NCBI RefSeq assembly: GCF_036373705.1
Contig: NC_089867.1
Location: forward strand, 23,329,823 to 23,393,822
Length of the DNA stretch: 64,000 nucleotides
Origin: Amia ocellicauda
Lineage: Eukaryota > Chordata > Actinopteri > Amiiformes > Amiidae
Direction of reading: 5' to 3'
Shown: in pieces, positions 12,101-22,582 of the stretch
Position numbering within the stretch: position 1 is the stretch's first letter
Layout of the letters: each line of letters starts with the position of its first letter
Notes under the pieces: model-generated
What the model saw: only the letters and a program-made list of their open reading frames with translations
The model's database searches: none
Told to the model about the DNA's origin: nothing
Made by a program: the position numbers and the translations under genes

Positions 12101-12280
12101 AAAGCTGCTGATTTGTAGAGGTATTGTTGGTCCAAAGATTAGTTGAAAAAAAATGTTTGCCTTGCCCAAGTTGCATGAATAATCATTACTTTTTTTGTTG
12201 TCTTTTCCTTGTACATTCAAATTCAATACCAACAAAACATCATGAAACACATTTGCTGAACACAATACTAGTGAAACATA
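9178..12280. other. intergenic / possible 5' region of the receptor gene
   Basis: No coding exon is supported. The first few hundred bases may contain the 5' UTR and promoter of the minus-strand receptor gene. A block near 10141-10345 has a more complex, less AT-biased composition and is listed separately. The rest is AT-rich and featureless to my eye. Confidence 0.4.
10141..10345. promoter_or_regulatory. candidate conserved non-coding element
   Basis: This block stands out by balanced composition and motifs such as GACAAGCTCAATCATAATC and CTGATTAAATTAAAC, with no reading frame, repeat structure or splice signal. That is the usual look of a vertebrate conserved enhancer near developmental genes. 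It is a guess from texture alone; conservation was not tested. Confidence 0.2.
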
Positions 12281-12370
12281 CTATGTGGCTCTCAAAATTA
12301 TTCACCCGCCTTGGACTTTTCCACATATCATTGTGTTATAACATGAAATCAGAATGGATTTAATCAGGAG
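12281..12370. mobile_element. solo end of a Tc1-like element
   Basis: This 90-bp block begins after a TA with GTGGCTCTCAAAATTATTCA and continues CTTGGACTTTTCCACATATC. It matches the left terminal repeat of the complete element at 12834 and extends to AATCAGGAG, which matches the reverse complement of the sub-terminal region near 13470. No partner end is seen. It abuts an unrelated dispersed repeat at about 12371. Confidence 0.75.
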
Positions 12371-12830
12371 TCAGGACACTCTGATAACTCTGTAATTGGT
12401 GTTGTAATTTCTGAGGAAATGGTGATGTTTGCCTATAAAAGTCCAGAGAGAGAGACAAAAGTTTACTACATATTTTGGGTACATCAGAAATGTTTTTTAA
12501 AATGAAAAACATAAAAAATATCTTTGCATATGTATGCAGATTCCTATTGCATTCCAAAATGAATATTAGTGGAATCTCACCCGAGTTGCAGGAGCTCGAT
12601 TTCTCATTCATTAAATTAAAATGTTTATTGACTGTAAAAGCTGCTGGATCTCAATTTCAATTAGGTCCAGTTGTTGACTGTAGTTCTCAAATCATTCATT
12701 AGGAATCGGAGGACTGTGTGAAGGGTACATTGACATTCATTAGGAATTTGATGTCATTGCTGTCAAGTAAACACGTATTTTTGTGAAAACACTTTCTTTC
12801 AATCACATTAAAATGTAATGAAAGAGACAG
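12371..12830 (+). repeat. dispersed repeat of unknown family, copy A
   Basis: About 460 bp, closely similar to the reverse complement of 15912-16360. Shared landmarks include GGACTGTGTGAAGGGTACAT, GTTTACTACATATTTTGGGT and TCTTTCAATCA near the end. Both copies show a partial open frame beginning MGTSEMFFKMK and sharing QFQLG, VVDCSS and IIH, but length and indels differ, so it need not code. It is sandwiched between two ends of one Tc1-like family. I do not recognise the repeat. Confidence 0.75.
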
Positions 12831-12833
12831 ATG

Positions 12834-13557
12834 CAGTGGCTCTCAAAAGTCTTCACCCCCTTGGACTTTTCCACATATCACTGTGTTACAACTCAAAATC
12901 AGAATGGATTTAAATTGTTCCAAATTAATTACAAATACAAAACAAAATAATTATATAAAATAATTGAATAAAGTACTCACACCCTTCAGTCAATATTTGG
13001 TTGAGGCACCTTTGGTAACAATTACAGCCATGAGTCTATGTGGATATGTCTCTACCAGCTTTGCACATCTGGACACAGCAATGTTTGCCCATTCTTCATT
13101 GCAAAATTGCTCAAGCTCCATCAAGTTGGATGGGGACCTTTGGTGAAAAGCAATTTTCAACTCTTTCCACGTATTCTCAATGGGATTGAGGTCCAGGCTT
13201 TTACAGGGCCACTCCAGGACATTGACCTTTTTGTCGGCCTGACCTAGGCAGATTCACAGTTGTGCCATATTCTATACATTTATTAGAAATGGATTTACTG
13301 TGCTCCACAGGATATTCAATGCCTTGGAAATGTTCATATATCCTACCCCTGATTGGTGCTTTTGAAGAACCTTATTCTGGATTTGATTTAAATGTTCCTT
13401 CGTCTTCATGATATAGTTTTTGTTAAAAATTGTATTAACCAACTGTGACCTTCCAGAGAGAGGCAAAAACTCCTGATTAAATCAATTTTAATTTCATGTT
13501 GTAACACAGTGAAATGTGGAAAAGTCCAAGGGGGGTGAATACTTTTGAGAGCCACTG
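12834..13557 (-). mobile_element. internally deleted Tc1-like (DD34E-type) element
   Basis: Terminal inverted repeats begin CAGTGGCTCTCAAAAGT at 12834 and end in its complement at 13557, and extend for roughly 70 bp or more. A TA follows the right end (13558-13559); the left flank is TG, probably a mutated TA. At 724 bp it is about half the normal length. The minus strand carries the C-terminal part of a transposase (see 12990-13215). The helix-turn-helix head and the first two catalytic acids are missing. Confidence 0.88.
12990..13215 (-). pseudogene. C-terminal transposase remnant, Tc1 type
   Basis: Read on the minus strand, the block encodes a broken Tc1 C-terminus: the DLNPIENTWKELKIAF region with the third catalytic Glu, then a stretch around ELEQFCNEEWA, and a terminal KGASTKY with stop at 12992-12990. 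It joins abruptly to unrelated or sub-terminal sequence near 13215, so the catalytic core is deleted. It cannot make an active enzyme. Confidence 0.85.
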
Positions 13558-13559
13558 TA

Positions 13560-15911
13560 TGGGAAACTATAGTCAATCAAGGTGGATTACACCTTGACCG
13601 AGGTGAATTTTTTAGTTTTGCTAGATTTGAAACAAAGAGATTATGATTTTAGAGTTCAGAATGTAATTTCAATGATCATCAGTTATGTTCCACTTTATTT
13701 TTAATCACTATAACTTTCTTACAATGTTAGCTTAAGGCTTCATGAATTAAACCATTTTCCCCAAAGGAAAATCACTTAAAGAGAGAATTCATGTTGATTC
13801 ATGTTGTTTACTGAATCAATTATCATCTGACCACTAAAAAACTGCAGAGAGGAAAAAAAAAATTCTTATTGTGACATTTGTTAAACAAAATACATCAAAG
13901 GCAATTTCCTTCCTACTTGTGAGAATGATGCTGAAGGAAATATATCTGAACATGCACAACATTCAGAAAACAGAACTGCTGTATTAAAAAGACTGCTATT
14001 GTGTGAACTTTAAATAAAACTGGATCACAACTGGACTGCACCTAATACTGAACTGCAAACCTCACATTCACTAAGCAGACATACAGTTTTTTTATCTGGT
14101 TTGTGCACCAGTTCCTCTGCCACTGGTGTATTGGATCAAATTAATTGTTAGCATAATTACAAACTGGTTCACATGTAATTAATCCTCATAACTATAAAAG
14201 ACAGTTCATTGTTAGCCAATGCAACATCATTAACAACGTACATTCCTTCCCTCACAGCCTCAAACTAATCTACTCATCAAAGGTTTACAATCCCAAATGC
14301 TCTTTTAGCCTACCAATCACAACTGATATTCTCACTTCCTCCTTATTGATCCTCAGAAATGGTTATAGCTCTCCCTTCATCAATACAACTCTCAAAGCCA
14401 TGTTTCTACAGATTCTAATCCAGTTTTAACCCTCAGTTCCATCCTAACCTATCCATCATCTCTATCTCATCCCTTGACCTTATTTCTGTTCCACTTAAAA
14501 AGATGCAAAACCAATCAGGAGGGTCAAGGGTCCTTTATTCACCATTTCATATGACAGTCATTTACCAGGCCCTGCCAGCTTCTCGTCGCTCTCTACCTAC
14601 TTTGCGTATCTCAGACAACAGCTCTCGATAACCTGTTTGTTAATGGAGCCGTTGTCAATCATCATGGCTTTCTCCATCACTTCCACAAAGTTCTAACAGG
14701 GACAGGTTTCGATGCAGATCTTTATTGGGTCATTCCTTTCGGATTGGAGTAGTACCTTCAGCTGCCCACCAGGAATTTCCTGTCCGTATCATCAAAGAAC
14801 TGACATCAAAGAATTGTTCAACTTGATCATTCTGCTTTGATTTCTGCATTGTGGCTTCTCCTTGGTTTTGGGGGTTCAGACGCCTTGTCCACACGGCTCA
14901 AGCCAAATCTAAATCACTTTACAATCCTCTCACTTTACTCCCACCATTAGGGAATGGCCAAAACTCCCAAATATACATTTGTTCGAGTCCATATTTCTCA
15001 TTATACATTCCTGAGGATTAAGTCATGACTGATAATGTGATTTAATAGGATTGATCGCGTTCACTAGACCGGAACCAATAAACTCAGTGAGAATTTATGG
15101 AGATTTGAACCCACAACTGTGTAGATGAGACGCTTTACAGATAGCGTTAATCTTGATAAGACTCATACGATTTGCCACAGCAGACAGGTTCAAAAACTAC
15201 CGAAGAGGACTATCAAAAATGTGATGCACACATTCTTTGAACATTTTTGATTGCCAATTTTAAATATTACACAAAAGCTTATGTTGTTCCCTTGCACTCA
15301 GAGGATCCTCATTTTCTCATGTGTGTCATGTCTTTCCTTCTAGGTTTCAAGCTCTCGGAAATTGGGAAGTTGTAATAATAGGACATTAGTTTCAGATGAA
15401 TTGCCTCCACCTTTCATTTTCTGTGCAGCGTGACGTTTTATCTGTGAGTAAGTGTTTTATATGCAGTTTTCTTTTCAAATCCTGTACAACATACTTTGAG
15501 CTGGTACTGATTGATTATTATTAATTTCTTTATTTCTTGGCAGGTGCCCTCTTCCATTGATCATATCTTAGTCCCTGTTCTCTTATTCCCTTCAGTCATA
15601 CAATGTTTTTTCTTTGCTCTGATGACTCATCTTGCAAGTATATGGAGATGCTTAAAAATAAACTCAAGGGTGCATTCATTTTAAACAGAACCTTTTGTTT
15701 TCTTTACGTTCCTTATGATATGGTTGTGTTTTTCAACCCATAACCTGGAGCACAAATCTTACAAAAGGCCGTCATCATTGATAGTTGGGTAACACTTGAC
15801 TGGAAAATTACAATGAATAAATACCTTATAATTAGAAATACTCATCTCAGTTGTAGTCCTATCCCTGCAGTGATAAGTGCATTCAAATGTGTGGGCTAAA
15901 CAACAATATTT
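13560..15911. other. intergenic, no gene seen
   Basis: This is AT-rich sequence without a supported exon. A short tRNA-like B-box match occurs on the minus strand near 15099-15115, not enough to call an RNA gene or SINE. Nothing else was recognised. Confidence 0.45.
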
Positions 15912-16630
15912 CTGTCTCTTTCTTTCTTTCATTACATTTTAACATGATTGAAAGAAAGTGTTTACTTGACTGCAATGACATCAAATTCCTAATGAATGTC
16001 AATGTACCCTTCACACAGTCCTCCGATCCTAATGAATGATTAGAGAACTACAGTCAACAACCAGACCTAATTGAAATTGAGATCCAGGAGCTATTACAGT
16101 CAATAAACATTTACATTTAATTAAATCGAGCTGCTGCAATTTCATATTTAACTCAGGTGAGATTCCACTACTATTAATTTGGAATGCAATAGGAATCTGC
16201 ATGCACATACATACATATATCAAGTATTTCATTTTAAAAAACATTTCTGATGTACCCAAAATATGTAGTAAACTTTTGTCTCTATCTTGTTAACAACCTG
16301 ACTCTTATAGGCAATTTCCTCAGAAATTACACCAATTACACAGTCATCAGACTGTCCTGACCTTTTCTCCTCTCCTGGCAAATTCATCTGTGCAAATATA
16401 CAGCATTTCTCTGGCTTTTTCACATGACATCCGTGACGCAACCTTTGTGAAAGAACATCAAACTGACTATTTCTTTTTGCTTTTGTCTATCAATAAGCAC
16501 TTGATTCACATGAACTTGTGTGGGAGGTGATTCTTTACTCTCTTCCAGTGGAATGATTGTGGCCTTCATATTTATTTCCTTTAACCATTCAAACGTCCAA
16601 GTCCTTCCTTTCAAGCCATATTTCAAATAT
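15912..16630 (-). repeat. dispersed repeat of unknown family, copy B (longer)
   Basis: Bases 15912-16360 are the reverse complement of copy A at 12371-12830. On the minus strand the repeat may continue upstream to about 16630, with further partial open frames (for example MKYGLKGRTWTFEWLKEINM and a second starting MRHGCHVKK). The frames are broken and match no family I know. The two copies form an inverted pair about 3.1 kb apart. Confidence 0.6.
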
Positions 16631-17676
16631 CACTTGTTCTATTATCTTTAATATACATAAATAATTGAATTGCAAGTTTAATTATTTAATTATTTATAGA
16701 TGTATTTGCATTTTCATTACATTATCAATCCTTTCCCTTAATTTTTTCTCCCAATAACATCTCAGATTTCCTTGTATAGGAAAGGATAGGATCTACTAAT
16801 TCATCTCTAAAGTCCTCTTCCAGTTGATTCATTATTCACTTTGAATCACAGGAAAACTCTAAGATGGCACTTTGGTGATCCATAGGGCATCAATCCACTC
16901 TCCCTCCCTCTTTCACTTAACTGGAAATATTTGTGTTTGTTGCTTCTGAGTTTTTGCTTATTAGATGTTTGTAAAGTGTTCCTTTTCATCATTAAATGAA
17001 AGCAAACATCTACAGACTCGGTTATTTCTAGTCTCCTCAATTTTACTCAAGATGGTTAATTACAGCTGTGTAAAAATATGCCTTTTTTAACTGATGATTA
17101 ATTTTTTTCTTCCTGCACACTGTAAGGGGGTTCTCAACAGCTTTCAGATCTATACTGTAAAGTGGAAACTGGAGGAGGGGGGAAGCTTTAAAGATATATA
17201 TCCATAAGTAAAACTGTGCCTATCTCTATAAAAACAAATGTAACTTTTTAACCTGTGTCTTGTAGAAATTGTATTTAATGAAAAGTGACGGTCCAGTTTT
17301 GCATTCCAGTCCCTTCAAAGCACATTCTTAAAGGTCATCCTCCCATCTGATGTCCCTTCAAAGTATAAGGTCCATCCGCACAGATCTATCAGTTGTCCTT
17401 GATTCTAAACCACGAGCCCCAATTCAAAGCTTTAGCAAATGTCTACGACCCCTTAAACATCTCTACAGGATCAGACGCTCGCTAGGAAGAGGCTCCCCAG
17501 GCGGCCATCTTTTGTTACATTTACTTCTTCACCCCTCAGCCGTGCCATGCTGTGACCAGGCAGTGCTCTCAGATACTTAATTTACTTTTAATTAAGCTAT
17601 AATCTGCTAATTTAATATCATTTCAATCAGTTATAAGACTGTTAGAGATTGGAGCTGTACCCATATAGCAATTATA
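16631..17676. other. intergenic, no gene seen
   Basis: This is AT-rich sequence with no supported exon. A short C-rich + strand frame at 17350-17580 has no recognisable domain and no splice context, so I do not call it. Confidence 0.45.
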
Positions 17677-17678
17677 TA

Positions 17679-18128
17679 CAGTACTGTGCAAAAGTTTTAG
17701 GCAGGTGTGAAAAAATGCTGTAAAGTAAGAATGCTTTCAAAAAGTTTGACATGAGAGTTTGAGTTTGGCTGTTCCTCACCCAGTTTTATTCCTCCTACAC
17801 AGCTGTTTCTGTTTCAGTTAATGATTGTTTCAACCTACATATTGAATTGATGATCATTAGCACATGTTTGGTATAATTGTTTAATCAGACACCTGACTAT
17901 ATGCCTACAAAATCCCTGACTTTGTGCAAGTGAACCTAGAAGAACTGATGCTGTTTTGAAGGCAAAGGGTGGTCACACTAAATATGGATTTGATTTAGAT
18001 TTTTCTTCTGTTCAGTCAATTTGCATTTAGTTAATTGATTTAGTTAATCTATTAACATGTCTATTTTTGAAAGCATTCTTACTTTACAGCATTTTTTCAC
18101 ACCTGCCTAAAACTTTTGAACAGTATTG
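17679..18128 (+). mobile_element. non-autonomous Tc1/mariner element with transposase tail
   Basis: The element is 450 bp with terminal inverted repeats of about 58 bp (outer end CAGTACTGTGCAAAAGTTTT) and flanking TA at 17677-17678 and 18129-18130. On the + strand near 17937-17990 a short frame reads RRTDAVLKAKGGHTKY, the usual C-terminus of Tc1-type transposases, so it is an internal-deletion derivative rather than an unrelated MITE. Confidence 0.9.
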
Positions 18129-18130
18129 TA

Positions 18131-19040
18131 CATTATTGAAATTCACTACGTTTTGGAAACTTGACATCATAACAGGACAACTGAAGAGTATTTCTCATAG
18201 AAAGAGAACACGATTTCCTTACTCTTATTAACATTATGTGTGGGTGTTTGCTTTATTGCTTTCTGGAGCCCACTGCCTGAACTGGTTGAAATTACAAAAA
18301 GTGTGTGGTTGCTTCCAAAACCTGCCACTAAAAGCAGGACAATTTGCAGGACTGAAACCTACATTTGCACACAACCATTAATTACTCAAGCTATCAATAC
18401 ATTTTAAATTTAAAATAAAGTTACTTCAATGGACCATAGAGCGTCTGTGGGCGTTGTGCGTGACAATGATTGGGAATTTCACAACTGAGTTCCCCTGACC
18501 TTGTTCTTCGATTTGCTGAGTAAGAGGAATTTCCAGGAGACCACTTTGCAAGCATCTTTGCAAACTGATGATCTTCTTGTGATAAAAAATGTTGATAGGA
18601 TGTATAATGTGTAGAATATTAAAGTTAAAAGAAATAATATGAAGACAAAATACGAAACAGATGTACAATTACATGGTTTTAATTTATTTTGGTTTTTCTA
18701 TAGGTCTTTTGAAAATGATTCCAAATTCAACAGCAGATGAACCATTAATCCAAACAGACGCCACCTTATATAGTTTTAAATACCATAATAGTCAAATTTC
18801 CAGTGTGAGAAAGGCCTATTAAGTCAATTTCAAACAGTTTGGAGTGTATTTGAGAGGTGGTGTATTGGCAATACTTTCCATATAATCACTCCCTGAGGGC
18901 TTCTAATAGATGATTCGCTCGTGGAAAATCAAGGGAAATGACTGGCCTGCTTCCAATAAAATGCAAATAACCACTCTGACCTCGAATAACCTAATAACCT
19001 AACTCAACAGAAATGGAAACATCTGTTCTTTAAAATGATC
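18131..19040. other. intergenic, no gene seen
   Basis: AT-rich sequence. I see no exon, RNA gene or clear repeat. Confidence 0.45.
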
Positions 19041-19260
19041 CTTTATTTATATATTTCTTAGCAAACACCCTTATCCAGGGTGAGTTAGAATTATCACAAT
19101 ATATCACATTATTTTTTATATACAATGACCCATTTATACAGCTGGGTTTGTATTTTACTGGAGCATTCTAGGTACAGTACCTTGCTCAAGGATACAACAG
19201 TGTCCCCCGCCTAGGATTGAACCCACGACCTTCTGCTCCAGAGCCCTGACCACTATATGA
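19041..19260 (-). mobile_element. tRNA-derived SINE
   Basis: Read on the minus strand, the head is tRNA-like: AGTGGTCAGGGCTCTGG (A-box side) followed by GGTCGTGGGTTCAATCCTAG (B box). The body contains CCTTGAGCAAGGTACTGTAC and the tail CACCCTGGATAAGGGTG, a combination common in fish SINE and SINE-like repeats. RNA polymerase III would have transcribed the source copy. Ends are approximate and no target duplication was confirmed. Confidence 0.75.
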
Positions 19261-19432
19261 AATAAACATACTTTTTTTTAAATTGAATGCACTTTTTGTC
19301 ATTTTGTCATTAAATTAATATCCTGTTGATAATGTGACTGAAATAAGTAAGTATAATCATTCAATTAATTGACGAGTTTGAAATTCCCCTCACAAAGCCA
19401 ACACAGACTGAAGCACAATTTGACACAATTAT

Positions 19433-19960
19433 ATGGCAAGCCAGATTATCATTTAGAGATATCTTTAATTCATTTAAAGATATCTTCAAATAGTTCAAGA
19501 TATCTTCAAATAATTCCAGATATCTGCAAATCGATTAGAGACATCTAATGATAAAGATATCTAATTTAAAAGTACATTCAAATGACTTCCTGTATGTAGC
19601 CCAAGATTATCACTTCCTGTTTCATTCATTTCTATGTAACTGAATGAGGAAACAGGAGGTGATAATGACAGCCAAAATACAGGAAGTCATTTGAAGATAT
19701 TTTGAAATGATTTGCAGATATCTCTAAATGAACAGGAAGTCATTGGAAGATATCTCGAAATGATTTAGAGATATCTCGAAATGAAACTGAAGTAATTTGC
19801 AGATATCGCTAAATCATTTAGAGATATCTTTAAAATGCACCTTATTTAGATATCTCTAAATGGTTTGTAGATATCTCCAAATCATTTAAAGATATCTTTA
19901 AATGATATAGAGATCTCAAAATATTTGAAGATATCTCTAAATTATAATTTGGGTTGCCAT
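19433..19960. mobile_element. fold-back element with 8-bp target duplication (hAT-like)
   Basis: The element is 528 bp with outer ends ATGGCAAGCC and GGTTGCCAT in inverse orientation. It is flanked by a perfect 8-bp direct repeat ACAATTAT (19425-19432 and 19961-19968). Both arms are built of degenerate units around the palindrome AGATATCT, with more than a dozen copies separated by AAATGATTTA-like spacers. The arms meet around a centre near 19615-19660 where CACTTCCTGTTT pairs with AAACAGGAGGTG. There is no coding capacity. The 8-bp duplication suggests mobilisation by a hAT-type transposase. Confidence 0.85.
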
Positions 19961-19968
19961 ACAATTAT

Positions 19969-22253
19969 GCAGTAAACAGGAAGCTATTTATTCTCCTATC
20001 ACACCCCTTCTCAATTTCACTTATTTTACTTGTACCCCATCTTATAGAGAGCTGTATTTAACTGGAAAAAAGAAGTGACAAGTAATCTAGTGTGACCAAT
20101 CAAGTAAATCTGGATTCATGTAAACTTGCTCTCTCATGTCAATTAAAAAAACAAAGGCTTGCTGTGTGACACCTCTTTCTATCGAACTATCCCCTCCTTA
20201 ACTGACTGTAAAACAAACACAGGCGGAGATTTAAAGCTCAAGGAGAAAATTACTGAAATTTCCTAATTACATTGTTGGTGTTTCCATCACATGGTGTCCA
20301 CACAAAACAACTGGTAAGTGGGGTAAAGCACGCAGAAGGAGACAACAGGTAATTTGCTGGGAGGAGTGTTTGTCGTTTGTCAGGAAGCACACTTCAATTA
20401 GGCGCTCAATAAATGCGCTTAATGCATGCACAACACTAAATAATACAATTGATTGTACAAAAAGCTAATTTTTGTTGTCAGTATTTTATTGATTGCATAT
20501 ATTTTTAAATACTCCTAAAGTAGTGTTTGTAAGAAAAATGTTTTAACAATTGGATATCAATACATTGGATTATGACATGCAAGTGTCTTAGTTTTATATT
20601 AGTTTGATTTTTTAGTTTTAGATTAGTTTGTTTCATGTTTTTTGTTTGGTTGTTGTTTCTTTCCTGCCAGTATAAACACAATTGGCAAAGTCCTTCATAG
20701 AATAGAAATGTTATGAATTGTGTTAAAAATAATGAATGAAAGTCGAGTCATACACTGCTCCCCAAGGTGTACAACAAAATAAAACTGCAACCAGATGACA
20801 GGTCATTCGGTCTCCGAATGGTAAGGATATTAAACTATTTTTCACCCCTCAGCCAATTTCAGTCTCTTTCAAATTTATTTCCAGAGCTCAACTTTCAAGC
20901 CGCGCTGTGAAGTGTCCCTATGCTTTGTGTGCTCGAGAATCTCACATTCATTCACACAGCCCTTCTGCTTTTCAACTCACAGATCATTTATATGTTTCTC
21001 CTGAAGAACACAGCAAAATATCCCATGAACACGTAACCCACCGGAGAGGAAGATCACACAATATGCGTCTGCTGAGACGTCAATGTTAATGTTAACGTTT
21101 TGATTTATTAACATGACAGAAAATGTCCTTGAGCTTTACTTTCCTGTTTCAATCTCTTTCAACACCAGCATTCGAAAAATCCATCTATTTTTTCCATCTC
21201 TATAGGTATACGAGGAACATTAGCATTAATATTAGTGTTAGTTGGTCACAGTGTAAAAAATATGCTGCATTCAAGGCTGGTTGGGCAGAAAAATTCCAGT
21301 ACAGAAATAACTCAATAGTGTGACTATGATTTAATCATATTAACCACCCAACCCTCTGTCTCAAAGCATCTACTTGTTCACATGCACACCCATGTATTTA
21401 CTGAACTCAAGTCCTCAGTACTTCTCTCTCCACATTAAAAATAAAAACATTAAAAAAAACAATACCTGAGCTTCCTTTGTGTTCCCATTACCACTGAAAC
21501 TCCTGGTCAGATGTTCTCCAGAGATAGGTCTTCCAGCCCCTTGTTTCAGGAAATACCATCGTAAGCTCAACTCCTGCAGTCCAGTCCACACACAGCCTCC
21601 AAACTCATGACTTAGTGCTGCGGCTCTCTTAGGAGGAAAAAAGAAAAAGCAACTTCTTTTTTTTCTCACTCTTCAAGTCAGAAAGGCAGGATTTAGAGCT
21701 GGGAGGGGAGAGGGGAAAAAAGCCAAACTCACAGTCCTACAGAGTCCAGCCTAAGCCATGGTCTTGCCCCTGGAAGCTCAAACTCAAGTGGAGCAGTCAT
21801 AGCGAGTGTGTGATCTGCAAAGTCTGGTGAACAATGCTCTCACTTTGAATACAGCCCCAGTGCTGCGGGTAAAGCCCTCCTCTCTCAAGCGGCTGTGAAT
21901 GGATGAGACATTGCACAGGGACCACAGCTTGCAACGGCTGCTGTGAGCTGTGTGTCACTTCACAAAATCTGTGATCTTGGCAGACTGCTTCCTCCTTTTT
22001 CTCACTAAAGCTCTCAACACCGAAACAGTATGTGTCTTATACAAGGAAACTAAATGTTGCTAAGGAAAGAAAAAAATTAAAATGTCAGTTTTTCTGAGCT
22101 GGTTTGCTTGCAAAAGTATCCCCTTCTGTGCTGCAGAGGAGAAACAGAAGTCGCCTATTTCAAAACCAGATTTTTTTATTAAATGCTATCAGAGAATCAT
22201 TGCACAGAAAAAGGGGATAATGCTTTAGAGAAATGTAAAATTATTAGACTGTT
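19969..22253. other. intergenic; G+C-richer patch near 21450-21960
   Basis: Mostly AT-rich without a gene. The patch at 21450-21960 is richer in G+C and, on the minus strand, carries a plausible donor (AGCTCAG then GTATTG near 21460). It could be a non-coding first exon of a minus-strand transcript, but no frame or homology supports it. Confidence 0.3.
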
Positions 22254-22582
22254 AAGTTAAGAAACATAAGAAAGTGTACAAATAAGAGGAGGCCATTTGA
22301 CCCATTGTCCATTAATAACTAAGTGATCCAAGGATCCTATCCAGTCTGTTTCTGAATGTTCCCAAATTGTCTCTTCAGCCACATCGCTGGGGAGTTTGTT
22401 CAGATTGTGACGCCTCTCTGTGTGAAGAAGTGTCTCCTGTTTTCTGTCTTGAATGCCTTGAAGCCCAATTTCCATTTGTGTCCCCGGGTGCGTGTGTCCC
22501 TGCTGATCTGGAAAAGCTCCTCTGGTTTGATGTGCTCGATGCCTTTCATGATTCTGAAGATGTGAATCAAGTCCCCACATAG
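22254..22582 (+). repeat. LINE-like (CR1/L2-type?) repeat fragment
   Basis: The block starts AACATAAGAAAGTGTACAAA, continues GAGGAGGCCATTTGACCCAT and runs through a region including CTGGGGAGTTTGTTCAGATTG and GTGTGAAGAAGTGTCTCCTG. This order of phrases is a widespread interspersed repeat in non-mammalian vertebrates, which I associate with CR1/L2-type non-LTR elements. It is recognised from memory of the pattern, so the family name is tentative. A weaker relative lies at 41053-41103. Confidence 0.55.

Noticed and set aside
15090..15170. Possible tRNA or tRNA-derived SINE on the minus strand
   Set aside because: The B-box match GTGGGTTCAAATCTCC is good, but no cloverleaf with an acceptor stem and no A box at the right distance could be built.
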